The notes: generated by a model not told the origin, from the sequence alone. DNA of 64,000 nucleotides from Bog-756 sp963812885 (GCA_963812885.1 CAWEWZ010000008.1:310001-374000), one strand, 5' to 3'; shown: positions 31,627 to 40,437, numbered from the stretch's first letter. A program made the numbers and translations.

Positions 31627-32151
31627 TCAACCCGATGCCGTGCGCATCGACGGCGGGCGCCGCCGGTACCGGCCCTCGTAGCCGAGCGCCATGGCCGTCG
31701 GGAAGCACTCGTCGGTGTAGGCCAGCGAGGCCCCCATGATCCGGTCCAGCTCCTCCTCGTCGACCCGCTCGACCGGCACCCGGCCGACCAGGTAGACGGC
31801 CTCCTCGGGGCCGAGGGCGAAGCTCATCCCGAGAAGATCGGCGTTCTTCTTGAGCAGGTACTCCCACGTGGCCTCGACGTTGGTCTCGGGCCCGGGCATG
31901 AACTGGGTCTCGTGGTGCAGGGTGCGCTGCCGCAGGGTCAGCCAGACCGTCACGAACTCCTTCTCGTCGCCCTGCAGACGCAGGTACCACCGGGGGGCAC
32001 CGGTCACCGGGTCGCCTCCCTGCTGGCGGTCGACGGCCACCACCGCCCCCCCGGCGGCCAGTTCCCGCTCGCCCCACCCGTCGATCAGCTCGCACACCGC
32101 CTGGCGTTCCGCCGGTCCGAGGAGGCCGCTCCACCGGTCGGTCACGAGCAC
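31627..32151 (-). CDS. YbjN-domain protein
   Basis: This 174-residue soluble protein resembles the YbjN-domain proteins found next to mshA in mycobacteria and relatives. Those share a type-III-chaperone-like fold but have no settled role. Visible conserved stretches are FVTVWLTLRQRTLHHETQFM and LGMSFALGPEEAVYLVGRVP. The GTG at 32151 overlaps the mshA end by ten bases, so the pair is coupled. The following 85 bases before proC hold no gene. Confidence 0.75.
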   Translation of the reverse strand: MLVTDRWSGLLGPAERQAVCELIDGWGERELAAGGAVVAVDRQQGGDPVTGAPRWYLRLQGDEKEFVTVWLTLRQRTLHHETQFMPGPETNVEATWEYLLKKNADLLGMSFALGPEEAVYLVGRVPVERVDEEELDRIMGASLAYTDECFPTAMALGYEGRYRRRPPSMRTASG

Positions 32152-33405
32152 TCGACCAGGCGGCCCACCGTAAGATCGGCGTAGATGTCACGGAGCAGAT
32201 GGGCGGCCCTGGCCCAGGTGTAGCGGCGGGCCCGCATGACCGCCCCCGAACCCAGCCGCTCGGCCAGCATCGGCTCGGCCAGGATCTGCCTGACCCAGGC
32301 GGCGAACGCCTCCGGCGACGGGTCCTCGACCAGGTATCCGGTGCGGCCGTGGTCGATGAGGCTGCTCAGGCCGCCGACATCGGAGGCGACCACCGGGGTA
32401 CCGCAGGCCGCGGCCTCGAGGGCCACCAGGCCGAAGGACTCGGACCGGCTGGGCACCAGGCAGACATCAGCGGCCCGGTAGTAGGTGGACAGCAGCTCGT
32501 GGGGTTGCGGAGGGACGAACACCACCTTGTCGCCGAGGTCGAGCTCGTCCACCAGTGCGGCCAGGCGCCCGCAGTTCCGTCTCACCCTGGGGACCGCTGG
32601 GACCGCCCACGATGACCAGCCGGGACTCGTCGTGGTGGGGACCGAGAGCGGCCAGGGTGCGGACGGCCACCGCCACGCCCTTCAGGGGCTGGATCCGGCC
32701 GACGAAGAGGAGCAGGCGGCCGTGCTCGGGCAGGGACAGGGCGCGGCGGGCCTGGCGCCGATCGCCGGGGCCGAAGAACGCTTGATCGACCCCGGGGGCC
32801 ACGATGCGGATCCGAGACGGGTCGGCGTGGTAGAGGTCGGAGATCTGCGCCGCCTCCACCGAGCACGAGGCGAGCACGGCGTCGGAGCAGCGGATGATGG
32901 TGGCCTCGGCCTCGGCCCTCCGGTGCGGGGCGTCGGCCTCGACCTCCTCGGGGCTGGCCTCGGCCTTGACCCGGTCGAGGGTGTGGAAGGTGGACACCAG
33001 GGGCAGGTCCATCTGGTGCTTGATCAGATGGCCGGCGACGCCGCTGAGCCAGTAGTTGGCATGGACGGCGTCATAGGGAAGATCCTCGGGAGTGCCGAAT
33101 CCGCCGGTGGTGCCCATCCTCTTGAGGACACCGTCGGCGAACTCCTCGACCACCCCGGGGAGCACCTCCTTGGCCACCGGGGTCGGTGGACCGGCGGAGA
33201 CGTGGTGCACCCGGAAGCCGGGTTCGATGTTGACGGTGGCCGGGAGATCGTCGGACCACGCCCTGGTGAACACATCGCACTCGACGCCGGCCCGGGCCAG
33301 TGCCGCCGACAACTCGCGCACGTAGACGTTCATGCCACCCCCGTCCCCGGTGCCGGGTTGGGCCAGGGGCGAGGTGTGCAACGAAAGGACGGCCAGACGC
33401 CTCAT
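32142..33405 (-). CDS. mshA: D-inositol-3-phosphate glycosyltransferase (mycothiol synthesis), one frame break
   Basis: MshA starts mycothiol synthesis by transferring N-acetylglucosamine to inositol-3-phosphate. The GT4 protein shows the MshA-typical GDGGGMNVYVRELSAALARA, DAVHANYWLSGVAGHLIK and STFHTLDRVKA. After GGPSGPQGETEL a one-base shift near 32570 leads to RLAALVDELDLGDKVVFVPP and the donor-site ESFGLVALEAAACGTPVVAS. Both halves are typical and colinear. It implies mycothiol as the main thiol, consistent with the mycothiol-type enzyme at 53332. Confidence 0.92.
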
Positions 33406-33434
33406 GCCCCGACGATCCTACTGGGAGGCCGCCT

Positions 33435-33944
33435 TCAGCCGACTGCCGCCGCAGAACCGCTCCTACCAGGGACGTTGTCCCCGCGGGCGGTGGAATCGGG
33501 GTCACCGGCCGGCTCGGCGGCGGCTTCGACATCGGCGGTCACCCGGTGGCCCTCGGCCTCGTCGTCGTTCTCATGGCGGAACGAGAGGTAGATGCGCATC
33601 ATCGCCTGGCGCTGCTCCTCGGTGAGGTGGCGGTCGGCGAAGATGTGCCGGGAGAGGTCGGTGTCGCCGTCCGGCTTGTCGAGGATGCCCGCCTGCACGT
33701 AGAGGGTCTCGGCCGAGATGCGCAGCGCCTTGGCGATCTGTTGGAGTATCTCGGCCGAGGGGCGCCGGAGGCCGCGCTCGATCTGGCTCAGGTACGGGTT
33801 CGAGACCCCGGCCAGCTCGGAGAGCCGTCGGAGCGAGAGGCGGGCCGAGCTCCGCTGCTCGCGGATGAACGAGCCCAGCTCGTTGAACCGTTCCGGGAGC
33901 TCCTTGACGAACTGGGTTCCGTCGGCGCGGACGGGCTCCTTCAC
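33435..33944 (-). CDS. XRE-family helix-turn-helix regulator
   Basis: This is a 169-residue DNA-binding protein with one N-terminal lambda-repressor-type domain: RLSLRRLSELAGVSNPYLSQ then IERGLRRPSAEILQQIAKAL. The C-terminal half is acidic and probably disordered at the end. It starts with GTG overlapping the rsiG stop (GTGA), so the two are co-translated. Similar regulators sit near cell-envelope genes in mycobacteria, but the targets here are unknown. The segment LTEEQRQAMMRIYLSFRH after the HTH may be a dimerisation helix. Confidence 0.85.
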   Translation of the reverse strand: MKEPVRADGTQFVKELPERFNELGSFIREQRSSARLSLRRLSELAGVSNPYLSQIERGLRRPSAEILQQIAKALRISAETLYVQAGILDKPDGDTDLSRHIFADRHLTEEQRQAMMRIYLSFRHENDDEAEGHRVTADVEAAAEPAGDPDSTARGDNVPGRSGSAAAVG

Positions 33945-34483
33945 GACAGCAGGCCGTCGACCGAGGCCCGTCCACTCTTGTGCCGGGCCACCAGCTCGGC
34001 CTGCAGCGTGTCGATGCGGAGGTGCAACCCACGGCGGTCGAGCGATACCCGGTGCTCGAGGGCTTCGAGCCGGCCGGCGAGGTCCCTGAGGCGTTCCGGC
34101 TCCATGTCGGCCAGGTCGGCGATCTCATCGGCCCCGAGCACGGCGTCGAGCTCGGCGGTGAGGTCGGACGCTTCGGTGTCGGGGGCGAGCAGCATGGGCA
34201 GGTGCTCGGGTCCGGGCGGGCGGCCGGGGCCGGCGGTGAGGATCCCGGGCAGGTCGGCGACCAGGGTGGCCAGATCGGGCGGGCTGTCGGTCCCTTCGTG
34301 CTCGAGATAGGCGTGGACGATGTCGAGGCGCCCCTGGATCAGCCGGCGCAGGTACGAGAGCGCCACCTCGGCCTGCTGGCACTCGGCGCGCATGGCCCGG
34401 ATCTCGTCCAGCGACCGGCTGTCGATGTCGTCGAGGTAGGGGCTGGTCAGAATACGGTCGAGGTCATCCCGGGGGCTTGGCAT
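33941..34483 (-). CDS. rsiG: RsiG-type c-di-GMP-binding protein
   Basis: This is a 180-residue helical protein. In Streptomyces, RsiG with c-di-GMP holds the sporulation sigma factor WhiG inactive. The published ligand signature is E-x3-S-x2-R-x3-Q-x3-D. It occurs exactly here as E39, S43, R46, Q50, D54 within EVALSYLRRLIQGRLD. A second copy is E143, S147, R150, H154, D158, with His replacing Gln. The two helices are separated by a Pro/Asp-rich linker. The ATG at 34483 shares bases with the sodX stop (TGATG), and the stop overlaps the XRE gene. No WhiG gene is in the window, so the partner is unknown. Confidence 0.85.
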   Translation of the reverse strand: MPSPRDDLDRILTSPYLDDIDSRSLDEIRAMRAECQQAEVALSYLRRLIQGRLDIVHAYLEHEGTDSPPDLATLVADLPGILTAGPGRPPGPEHLPMLLAPDTEASDLTAELDAVLGADEIADLADMEPERLRDLAGRLEALEHRVSLDRRGLHLRIDTLQAELVARHKSGRASVDGLLS

Positions 34484-34894
34484 CACACACGATCGTACTC
34501 CTCCGGCCAGGGCCCAGGCCCGCTCCGCCCCGCGGGGGCGTAGCGGTAGACCGCCCGCCCGACGAGCGAGGATCGGGGTACGGGGCCGAACTCCCGGCTG
34601 TCGGTGCTGGCCCCGGGGTCGTCGCCGAGTACTTCCAGCGTGCCGAGGCCTCGATCGACCGCCGACACCCGCTTGATCAGGATGCGCCCGGGGAGCCTCG
34701 GGTCCCGAAGGGCGACGACCGCGCCCGGCTCTCGGCCAGGGCTGCGGAAACCAGGGCAGACCGATCACCACGAGCCGGTCTCCGGGCAGGAGGGCGGGGG
34801 CCATCGACGATCCGGCCACCTCGACCCGGCGGACCGATCGCCACAGGGCCCCGGCGACCACGGCGAGACACGCGGCGGCGACGGGACGGCGCAT
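34483..34894 (-). CDS. sodX: Nickel-type superoxide dismutase maturation protease (S26), one frame break
   Basis: This is a signal-peptidase-like serine protease that by context trims the Ni-SOD leader. The N-terminal helix MRRPVAAACLAVVAGALWRS precedes the catalytic serine in VEVAGSSMAPALLPGDRLVV. After a one-base shift near 34752 comes PGAVVALRDPRLPGRILIKR with the general-base lysine, then GDDPGASTDSREFGPVP and LVGRAVYRY. The gene is divergent from sodN rather than downstream of it. An ATG at 34942 could add 16 basic residues. The stop overlaps the rsiG start. Confidence 0.88.
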
Positions 34895-35067
34895 CAGCCC
34901 GTTCGCCCTCCGGCCCGAGCGCCGCCGGCCAACAGGTTGCATCCAGGAGTTCGGGGCGCTCCCAACCTGGGTAAGGTGAGCGCGGACGGCAACATGACCA
35001 GAGTCTCTACCAGATGACACTCGTCACCGATCCACGAGCTACCGATCCACGAAAAGGAGCCCTGCCC

Positions 35068-35485
35068 ATGCGCATCGCAGACCACCTGCTGGCCACCCTC
35101 GACCGCGTGTCCGTCACCCCACGTCGTGCACGCCCACTGCGACCTGCCCTGCGGTGTCTACGACCCGGCGCAGGCCCGCATCGAGGCCGAGTCGGTGAAA
35201 GGCACCATCGAGAAGTACAACGCCTCCGACGACGACGCCTTCAGGACCAGGGCCATCATCATCAAGGAAGAGCGGGCCGATCTGGTCAAGCACCATCTGT
35301 GGGTGCTGTGGACGGACTACTTCAAGCCCGAGCACCTGGAGAAGTACCCGCAACTGCACGACCTGTTCTGGAAGGCCACCAAAAAAGCCGGCGAGGTCAA
35401 GAAGTCGACCGATGTCGCCGTGGCCAACGACCTGCTGAGTCAGATCGCCGAGATCGACAAGATCTTCTGGGAGACCAAGAAGTAG
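35068..35485 (+). CDS. sodN: Nickel superoxide dismutase precursor (one frame break in the leader)
   Basis: Ni-SOD disproportionates superoxide in the cytoplasm. The mature protein begins at 35135 with the nickel hook HCDLPCGVYDPAQARIEAES, containing His1, Cys2 and Cys6. The rest (HHLWVLWTDYFKPEHLEKYP and the C-terminal helices) matches the family; the mature chain is 117 residues. The leader reads MRIADHLLATLDRVSVT from the ATG at 35068, behind a good AAAAGGAG site. A single base near 35118 must be added or removed to join it to VVHAHCDLPCG. Cleavage before His1 would be by SodX. Confidence 0.95.
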
Positions 35486-35836
35486 CCTGCGGCCGGTTAC
35501 CCGGTCGGGCCGCGAGTCGGGTCGAACGAAGCACGGAAGACCTCGTGCCGACAGGGCAGGTTGCGGGCGGCCGCCACCTCCGTCAGCCACTTGACGGGTG
35601 GCTCGGCCAACCCGTTCCACACGACGATTGCTCCCCGTCGCCTCGATTTCACGAGCCCTCTGTACATTGATGTTTCTTTTTTCAAATTCGGGCAAATTAT
35701 CGGCTGTAGGCGATGGATTGCGCAAAACTTATCGTCTACAGCCGATAATTTGGGTTTCCAGATTGCCTCGAAACCCGCACCAGAGTCCGGCCGCTTCACC
35801 GGGACCTGCGCGGGGCGGTGTGACTTCAGGTCCCGC
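35486..35836. other. Intergenic, no gene recognised
   Basis: Several short open frames cross this stretch on both strands, but none has a recognisable domain or a convincing ribosome-binding site. It is visibly richer in A and T than its neighbours and contains the long inverted repeat listed at 35693-35752. It separates sodN from the convergent DksA/TraR gene. Confidence 0.5.
35693..35752. repeat. AT-rich 22-bp inverted repeat (hairpin)
   Basis: The left arm at 35693-35714 and the right arm at 35731-35752 are reverse complements with one mismatch in 22 bases; the core CAAATTATCGGCTGTAG is perfect. The 16-base loop begins GGATTGCGCAAAA. There is no U-tract, so it is not a classic terminator, although it lies between convergent genes. 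A small mobile-element remnant or a recombination site is equally possible. Confidence 0.85.
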
Positions 35837-36211
35837 TTACTCTTCCTCGGTCGAGGACCCGATGTGATGGAACGAGTCTGCCGGGTCGGACCTGGCGTCC
35901 TCCTCATCCGCCGGCTGGGCCAGCTCGGGCCTGGAAACCGGAGCCTGACCGGTCGGCGATGCGCAGGACGCACAGCTCTGGGTCATGGGCAATTCAGCCA
36001 GGCGGCCGTCCTCGATGGCTCCGCCACAGGTTCCGCAGCGGCCATAGGTCCCGTCGTCGAGACGGGACAGCGCCTCTTCCACCTGGTCGAGAAGGTGCTC
36101 GACCTCGTCGATGGACGCCTCGGGAGAAGGCGGCTCCCCCTCGGCCGTACCGACGGCCCCGGGATGCATCTCTTCTTCCATGCCTCCATGCTCGGCCAGA
36201 TCCGTCTCCAT
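35837..36211 (-). CDS. DksA/TraR-type C4 zinc-finger protein
   Basis: This is a 124-residue protein of the DksA/TraR family, whose members bind the RNA polymerase secondary channel. The zinc finger reads YGRCGTCGGAIEDGRLAELP followed by SCASC, giving four cysteines. An acidic coiled-coil-like segment, SIDEVEHLLDQVEEALSRLD, precedes it. The C-terminal tail is acidic. The start at 36211 is divergent from the SufS-like gene, with 48 bases between them. Confidence 0.85.
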   Translation of the reverse strand: METDLAEHGGMEEEMHPGAVGTAEGEPPSPEASIDEVEHLLDQVEEALSRLDDGTYGRCGTCGGAIEDGRLAELPMTQSCASCASPTGQAPVSRPELAQPADEEDARSDPADSFHHIGSSTEEE

Positions 36212-36259
36212 GAGTCGGATCGTATCCGGCCTGCAGGTACTTGGCCGTAGGGTGAGACC

Positions 36260-37717
36260 GTGGAGCCCATGCCCGGCGTCGACGGCCATCGACACCCAGC
36301 AGACCCGCTGGCCGTGCTGGTCGGGGCGGGCCAAGTGGTGCCCTGTCTTGACGGCGTCGATCGTCCGGCCATCGAGCTCGACCAGGCCGCCTCGACCCAG
36401 GCCCACCCCGAAGCCGCAGCCCGGGTGGCGGAGTTCCTCCCCTGGTACTCGAGCGTGCACCGGGGTGCCGGCTTCCGTTCGCGTACGGCCACCGCCGCCT
36501 ACGAGCGGGCCCGGCAGACGGTGCTCGCCTTCGCCGGTCGACCGCTCGACGGTCCCGATGTGGCCATCCTGTGCCGGAACACCACCGAGGCGATCAACCA
36601 GCTCGCCTACCGGCTCGACCTGAATCCGACGGACGTGGTGGTGACGACGGTGGTCGAGCACCACGCAAACCTGCTCCCCTGGGGCCGGGTGGCCGAGCGC
36701 CGCTACGTCGAATGCTCCGCCGACGGGACCTTCACCGTCGAGGACGTGATCGCCGCACTGGACACCGGCGGACGCCCACCGGCGCTGCTGGCCGTCACCG
36801 GTGCCTCCAATGTGACGGGCTGGTTGCCGCCCATCGACGCCATCATCGCCGCCGCCCACGACCGGGGCGTCGCCGTGGTGGTCGACGGCGCCCAACTGGC
36901 GCCCCACCGTCCCCTCCCGCCGGCGGCGGACTTCGTGGCCTTCAGCGGCCACAAGCTCTATGCGCCCTTCGGCGCCGGTGCGCTGATCGGGCCGAGGGCG
37001 GTGTTCGAGGCGGGCGACCCGTTCCTGGCCGGAGGGGGCGCCGTCGACCTGGTCGGGCTGCACGAGGTCATCTGGACGGCACCCCCCGACCGCGAGGAGG
37101 CCGGATCGCCGAACGTGGTCGGTGCCGTGGCCATGCACGCGGCCATCGATGCCCTGGGCGCCATCGGGTGGGAGGCCATCTCCGCCCACGAGAAGGAGCT
37201 GGCCCGGATGCTGGGGGACGGACTGAACGCCATCGAAGGAGTCCGCGTGCTCGGGCCCCGGGGGGCGGCCGGGCGTCGGGACCAGGGCCAGGGGACGGAC
37301 ACGGTCGAGACCCTGCCGGTGGCGGCGTTCACCGTCGCGGGCATGCACCATGCGCTGGTGGCGGCGAGGTTGAGTGCCGAGTACGGGATCGCCGTCCGTC
37401 ACGGCTGTTTCTGCGCCCATCCGTACGTGGTGCGGCTGCTCGGGTTGTCCGACGCCGGCGTCGACGCCTACCGCCGCGAGGTCCTCCGGGGCGACCACCG
37501 TCAGATCCCGGGGGCGGTCCGGGCCAGCGCCGGCCTCGGTACCTCGGGCCGGGACATCGAGGCGCTGCTCGCCGCCGTCACCGACCTCGCCGGAGGGTCG
37601 CCCCCTCCGGTCCCCTACGAACAGGACCCGGCGACCGGGGACTTCTTCCCGGTCACCGATCAGCCCGGTTGGCGGAATGCCGCATTCGAGGCCGGTGCCG
37701 CCTGCTCCCGAGGGTGA
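36260..37717 (+). CDS. Class V aminotransferase, SufS/Csd-like cysteine desulfurase
   Basis: This is a 485-residue PLP enzyme. The PLP lysine is in FVAFSGHKLYAPFGAGALIG, the cofactor-binding histidine in VTTVVEHHANLLPW, and a cysteine-bearing loop in AVRHGCFCAHPYVVRLLG sits where cysteine desulfurases carry the catalytic Cys. The C-terminal region is longer than SufS. No suf or isc genes are adjacent, so sulfur mobilisation for clusters is plausible but unproven; the divergent neighbour is a zinc-finger gene. The ATG at 36260 may be one of two (36260 or 36269). Confidence 0.82.
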   Translation: MEPMPGVDGHRHPADPLAVLVGAGQVVPCLDGVDRPAIELDQAASTQAHPEAAARVAEFLPWYSSVHRGAGFRSRTATAAYERARQTVLAFAGRPLDGPDVAILCRNTTEAINQLAYRLDLNPTDVVVTTVVEHHANLLPWGRVAERRYVECSADGTFTVEDVIAALDTGGRPPALLAVTGASNVTGWLPPIDAIIAAAHDRGVAVVVDGAQLAPHRPLPPAADFVAFSGHKLYAPFGAGALIGPRAVFEAGDPFLAGGGAVDLVGLHEVIWTAPPDREEAGSPNVVGAVAMHAAIDALGAIGWEAISAHEKELARMLGDGLNAIEGVRVLGPRGAAGRRDQGQGTDTVETLPVAAFTVAGMHHALVAARLSAEYGIAVRHGCFCAHPYVVRLLGLSDAGVDAYRREVLRGDHRQIPGAVRASAGLGTSGRDIEALLAAVTDLAGGSPPPVPYEQDPATGDFFPVTDQPGWRNAAFEAGAACSRG

Positions 37718-37824
37718 GCGGACGGCAGCGGTGGCGGCGTCCTCGCCGACCGAGTCAACACCTACAATCTTCCGATGCCCTGCCCCGCCGGCAAGCCGGA
37801 TGCCGCTGCTCCGGGCACAGGTCC

Positions 37825-38865
37825 TTGATCGTCGGCGGGCCGGATCCGGCGCGCCGGGGCGTCGGGATCCTCGGATCGGTGGGTGCGACGATCGTCGTCG
37901 GGTTGTCGGTCGGAGTCCTTTCCGGCTGCACCTCCGGATCCGCCGCCGCCACACCGACCACCCCCACCGCCTACGTGGCCACCGGAGCCAGTGTGGCCAA
38001 CCCCGGCCAGACCGTGGCCGTGGTCGACACTGTCACGTCGAAGGCGCAGCAGCCGATCATCACCGGCATACTTCCCGCCGGTCTGGCGGCGACGCCGAAC
38101 GGCCAGGACGTGCTCGTGACCAACAAGGGTGATGACACCGTCTCGGAGATCGATGTTGCCTCCGGCAAGGTCGTCAGGCACGCCACGGTAGGTCTCGAGC
38201 CCGACGCCGTCGCCATCGCCCCGAGCGGCACCCTGGCTCTCGTGGCCAACTTCGGCGACAACACGGTCACGCCGTTGTCCCTCCCCTCGCTTCGACCCGG
38301 TCGCCCCATCGCCGTCGGAAGACAGCCGGTGGCGGTGGCCATCTCGTCCAAGGGGGACCTGGCGCTGGTCTCCGACTATCAGGACGGGACCATCTCCCCC
38401 ATCACCCTCCCCGGGTTGACCGTGGGACCCCCCGTTCCGGCGGGACTCGAACCCACCGCAGTCTTCGTCACTCCCGGCGGTGGCGGCGCCCTGGTCGCTG
38501 ATTTCCAGACCAGCACCGTGACGCCGATCGACCTGTCGACCATGACCCCGGGGTCGGCCATCGCCGTCGGCGGCAACCCGACGGGCATCGCCGGGGCACC
38601 GACGTCGGGTGTCGCCTACGTGAGTGGCGGGGACAGCCTCACCCCGATCGACCTGCAGACCGACGTGGCCGGCAAGCCGATCGGTATCGGGACCACCGCC
38701 GAGGCCCTCGCCCTCGCTCCGGGCGGCAAAACAGCGTGGGTGGCCGGCGGTGACGGAGCCCTGGTGAACGTGGACCTCGCCGGCGGTACGGTCACCCGGC
38801 GGGTGCACGTCGGCAATCAGCCCTCGGCGGTGGTGATCGCCGCCGGCCACCAATCCGCGGGCTGA
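37825..38865 (+). CDS. YncE-like beta-propeller lipoprotein
   Basis: This secreted lipoprotein has the lipobox LSVGVLSGCTSG, a Thr/Pro spacer and about seven 42-residue propeller repeats (for example VLVTNKGDDTVSEIDVASGK and ALVANFGDNTVTPLSLPSL). Such YVTN/YncE propellers usually bind ligands or partner proteins at the surface. The TTG at 37825 gives a signal peptide with an arginine pair; a GTG at 37879 would lack positive charge. It follows the SufS-like gene by about 100 bases on the same strand. Confidence 0.8.
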   Translation: MIVGGPDPARRGVGILGSVGATIVVGLSVGVLSGCTSGSAAATPTTPTAYVATGASVANPGQTVAVVDTVTSKAQQPIITGILPAGLAATPNGQDVLVTNKGDDTVSEIDVASGKVVRHATVGLEPDAVAIAPSGTLALVANFGDNTVTPLSLPSLRPGRPIAVGRQPVAVAISSKGDLALVSDYQDGTISPITLPGLTVGPPVPAGLEPTAVFVTPGGGGALVADFQTSTVTPIDLSTMTPGSAIAVGGNPTGIAGAPTSGVAYVSGGDSLTPIDLQTDVAGKPIGIGTTAEALALAPGGKTAWVAGGDGALVNVDLAGGTVTRRVHVGNQPSAVVIAAGHQSAG

Positions 38866-38924
38866 GCGGTTGGGGCTGCGTCGCTACCGGAGTCGCAGAG
38901 GGTCTCCGATCCGAGGGCTGACCG

Positions 38925-39626
38925 TCAGCTGGGAGCCTCGAGGACCAGAAACGACACCTCTCGGCGAAGGGTGAATCCGAGGCGCTCGTAGAGGCGGACG
39001 GCCACCGCGTTCTCGCTCGAGGCGTGAAGGAACGGCGTCTCGCCACGACCGAGTACCGAGGCCACCACGGCCCGGACCATCAGTTCGCCAAGCCCCTGGT
39101 GCCGGTGGTCGATGGCCGTAGCCACGGCGCTGATCTCGGCGAAGCCGGGCGGGCGCAGACGCTCACCGGCCATGGCCACCAGCCGGCCTCGTCGGCGGAC
39201 ACCGAGGTAACCCCCGAACTCGACTGTGCGGGGGAGGAAGGGTCCGGGTTGGGCCTCGGCCACCAAGGCCAGCATGTCGGGGACGTCCTCCTCGCCGAGC
39301 GGTTCGAGCTGGTCCGGGGGCGACTCGGCGGTCGGGAGCATCCCCGGGTCCGGGCTGACCCGGTCGCCGACCATCTGGACGCCGGGGATGCTCATGAGCA
39401 CCCGCCATTCGTCCGGTGGCCGGCCGATCGCACCGGTGAGCGCGACGGTCCCGCCAGGTCCGACCAGCCGGGCAAGATCGCCCCAATGATCGGGCGTGGG
39501 CTCTTCGGAGAAGGCGCCGAACGGGGAGACGTCGGGGTCGAAACGAGCGGCCAGCGATGTTGCCGTGGCCATTTCGTGTTGGGATCCGGTGATCGCCCAC
39601 CAGACGGGATTGTCGAGTTCTGACAC
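38925..39626 (-). CDS. GNAT-family N-acetyltransferase
   Basis: The C-terminal half has the GNAT acetyl-CoA fold: AEISAVATAIDHRHQGLGEL contains the pyrophosphate loop (HQGLGE), and NAVAVRLYERLGFTLRREVS is the typical final motif. The N-terminal half looks like a divergent GNAT domain. The GTG at 39626 gives 233 residues; a longer start at 39680 is possible. Substrate unknown. It converges with the propeller lipoprotein gene. Confidence 0.85.
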   Translation of the reverse strand: MSELDNPVWWAITGSQHEMATATSLAARFDPDVSPFGAFSEEPTPDHWGDLARLVGPGGTVALTGAIGRPPDEWRVLMSIPGVQMVGDRVSPDPGMLPTAESPPDQLEPLGEEDVPDMLALVAEAQPGPFLPRTVEFGGYLGVRRRGRLVAMAGERLRPPGFAEISAVATAIDHRHQGLGELMVRAVVASVLGRGETPFLHASSENAVAVRLYERLGFTLRREVSFLVLEAPS

Positions 39627-39790
39627 CGGCGCTGCTGCTCCTTGTCCGCTCCTGACCTGATGCTCATCTGATCTTCGCACCGGGGGCGGGTCCGATTGCC
39701 GATCACAGGCCGGCGGTGTGGCGGGGCGGTGGCCCCATCGACTCGGAGATCCGTCCAGCCTCGTGCAGCCGACCCGATACGCTCCTCGGC

Positions 39791-39863
39791 GGGCCGTTAG
39801 CTCATCCGGTAGAGCAGGGGACTTTTAATCCCAAGGTGGCGAGATCGAGACTCGCACGGCCCA
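39791..39863 (+). tRNA. tRNA-Lys (TTT anticodon)
   Basis: The cloverleaf can be drawn: acceptor GGGCCGT pairs with ACGGCCC, the D-arm is GCTC/GAGC, and the anticodon loop CTTTTAA reads TTT. The T-stem is GCGAG/CTCGC. The T-loop is ATCGAGA rather than the usual TTCGAGT, and the top pair of the anticodon stem is G-A. CCA is not encoded. Its 3' half is duplicated at 43885, marking it as an integration target. Confidence 0.85.
39826..39855 (+). repeat. Left attachment-like repeat inside tRNA-Lys
   Basis: These 30 bases of the tRNA, from the anticodon loop through the T-arm (TAATCCCAAGGTGGCGAGAT and on to CTCGC), recur without mismatch at 43885-43914. Similarity continues for another 11 bases with three differences. 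A tRNA 3' half as the crossover site is the usual pattern for tyrosine-recombinase elements. Confidence 0.85.
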
Positions 39864-40437
39864 CTAGCCAATCCCCAGCCACACGCCATGGGAATCGGTC
39901 AGGGACCGTGCTCCGGGCCCAAGCGAACCGAGCCGTCCGCACATCTGGTGCCCGCCCTCGATCTCCCGATCACCTGGTCATCAGAAAAGGGCCGGCTGAG
40001 GGTGGGGCGTGGGAGCGCATGGAGTCGACCCGGTTCCCCGCGCACCCGATAGTGAGCCAAGGCTCACAGGAAGGGGTGCCCGATGGGATGGCACCCGAAG
40101 TATCCAAAAGAGTTCCGGCGTGAATCCGTTCGCCTGGTCCTGACGAGGGACAAATCGATGGCCAATGCCAACTGGGAAGAACTCGCCGACGACGCCCGAG
40201 GGCGTCTCATGACCACAAGTCAGGCCAAATCTCCCAGTGCTCCGGAAGCTATTGGGGACCAGCTGCGAAGCGGTGGATCCTGAAGGCCATTGTCATTTTT
40301 AGGGGACGGTCAGACAGCGGTAGTGGATGTACGCAGCGTTCCTCTGGGCTCCATTGGCGCTCCCCATTCTGAGCAATATCCTCCACTTTCTGCCTGCTAG
40401 CGTCGTGGCCCGTGGCGGAATTAGGGGGTACATCCGC
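39864..40437. other. Left part of the island, only an IS remnant
   Basis: Apart from the truncated transposase at 40083-40283, I see no gene here. The 150 bases before the glycosyltransferase-like gene include T-rich sequence (GTCATTTTTAGGGG) that may hold its promoter. Confidence 0.5.
40083..40283 (+). pseudogene. Truncated IS transposase N-terminus (IS3 OrfA-like)
   Basis: The first 27 residues, including HPKYPKEFRRESVRLVLTRD, match the start of helix-turn-helix transposase subunits of the IS3 type. After that the similarity stops: the frame reads about 40 unrelated residues and ends. No OrfB and no complete inverted repeats are nearby. It supports past insertion activity inside the island. 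Confidence 0.6.

Noticed and set aside
35497..35973. Minus-strand frame of 158 codons after sodN
   Set aside because: It overlaps the DksA/TraR gene in another frame, crosses the hairpin and has no recognisable domain.
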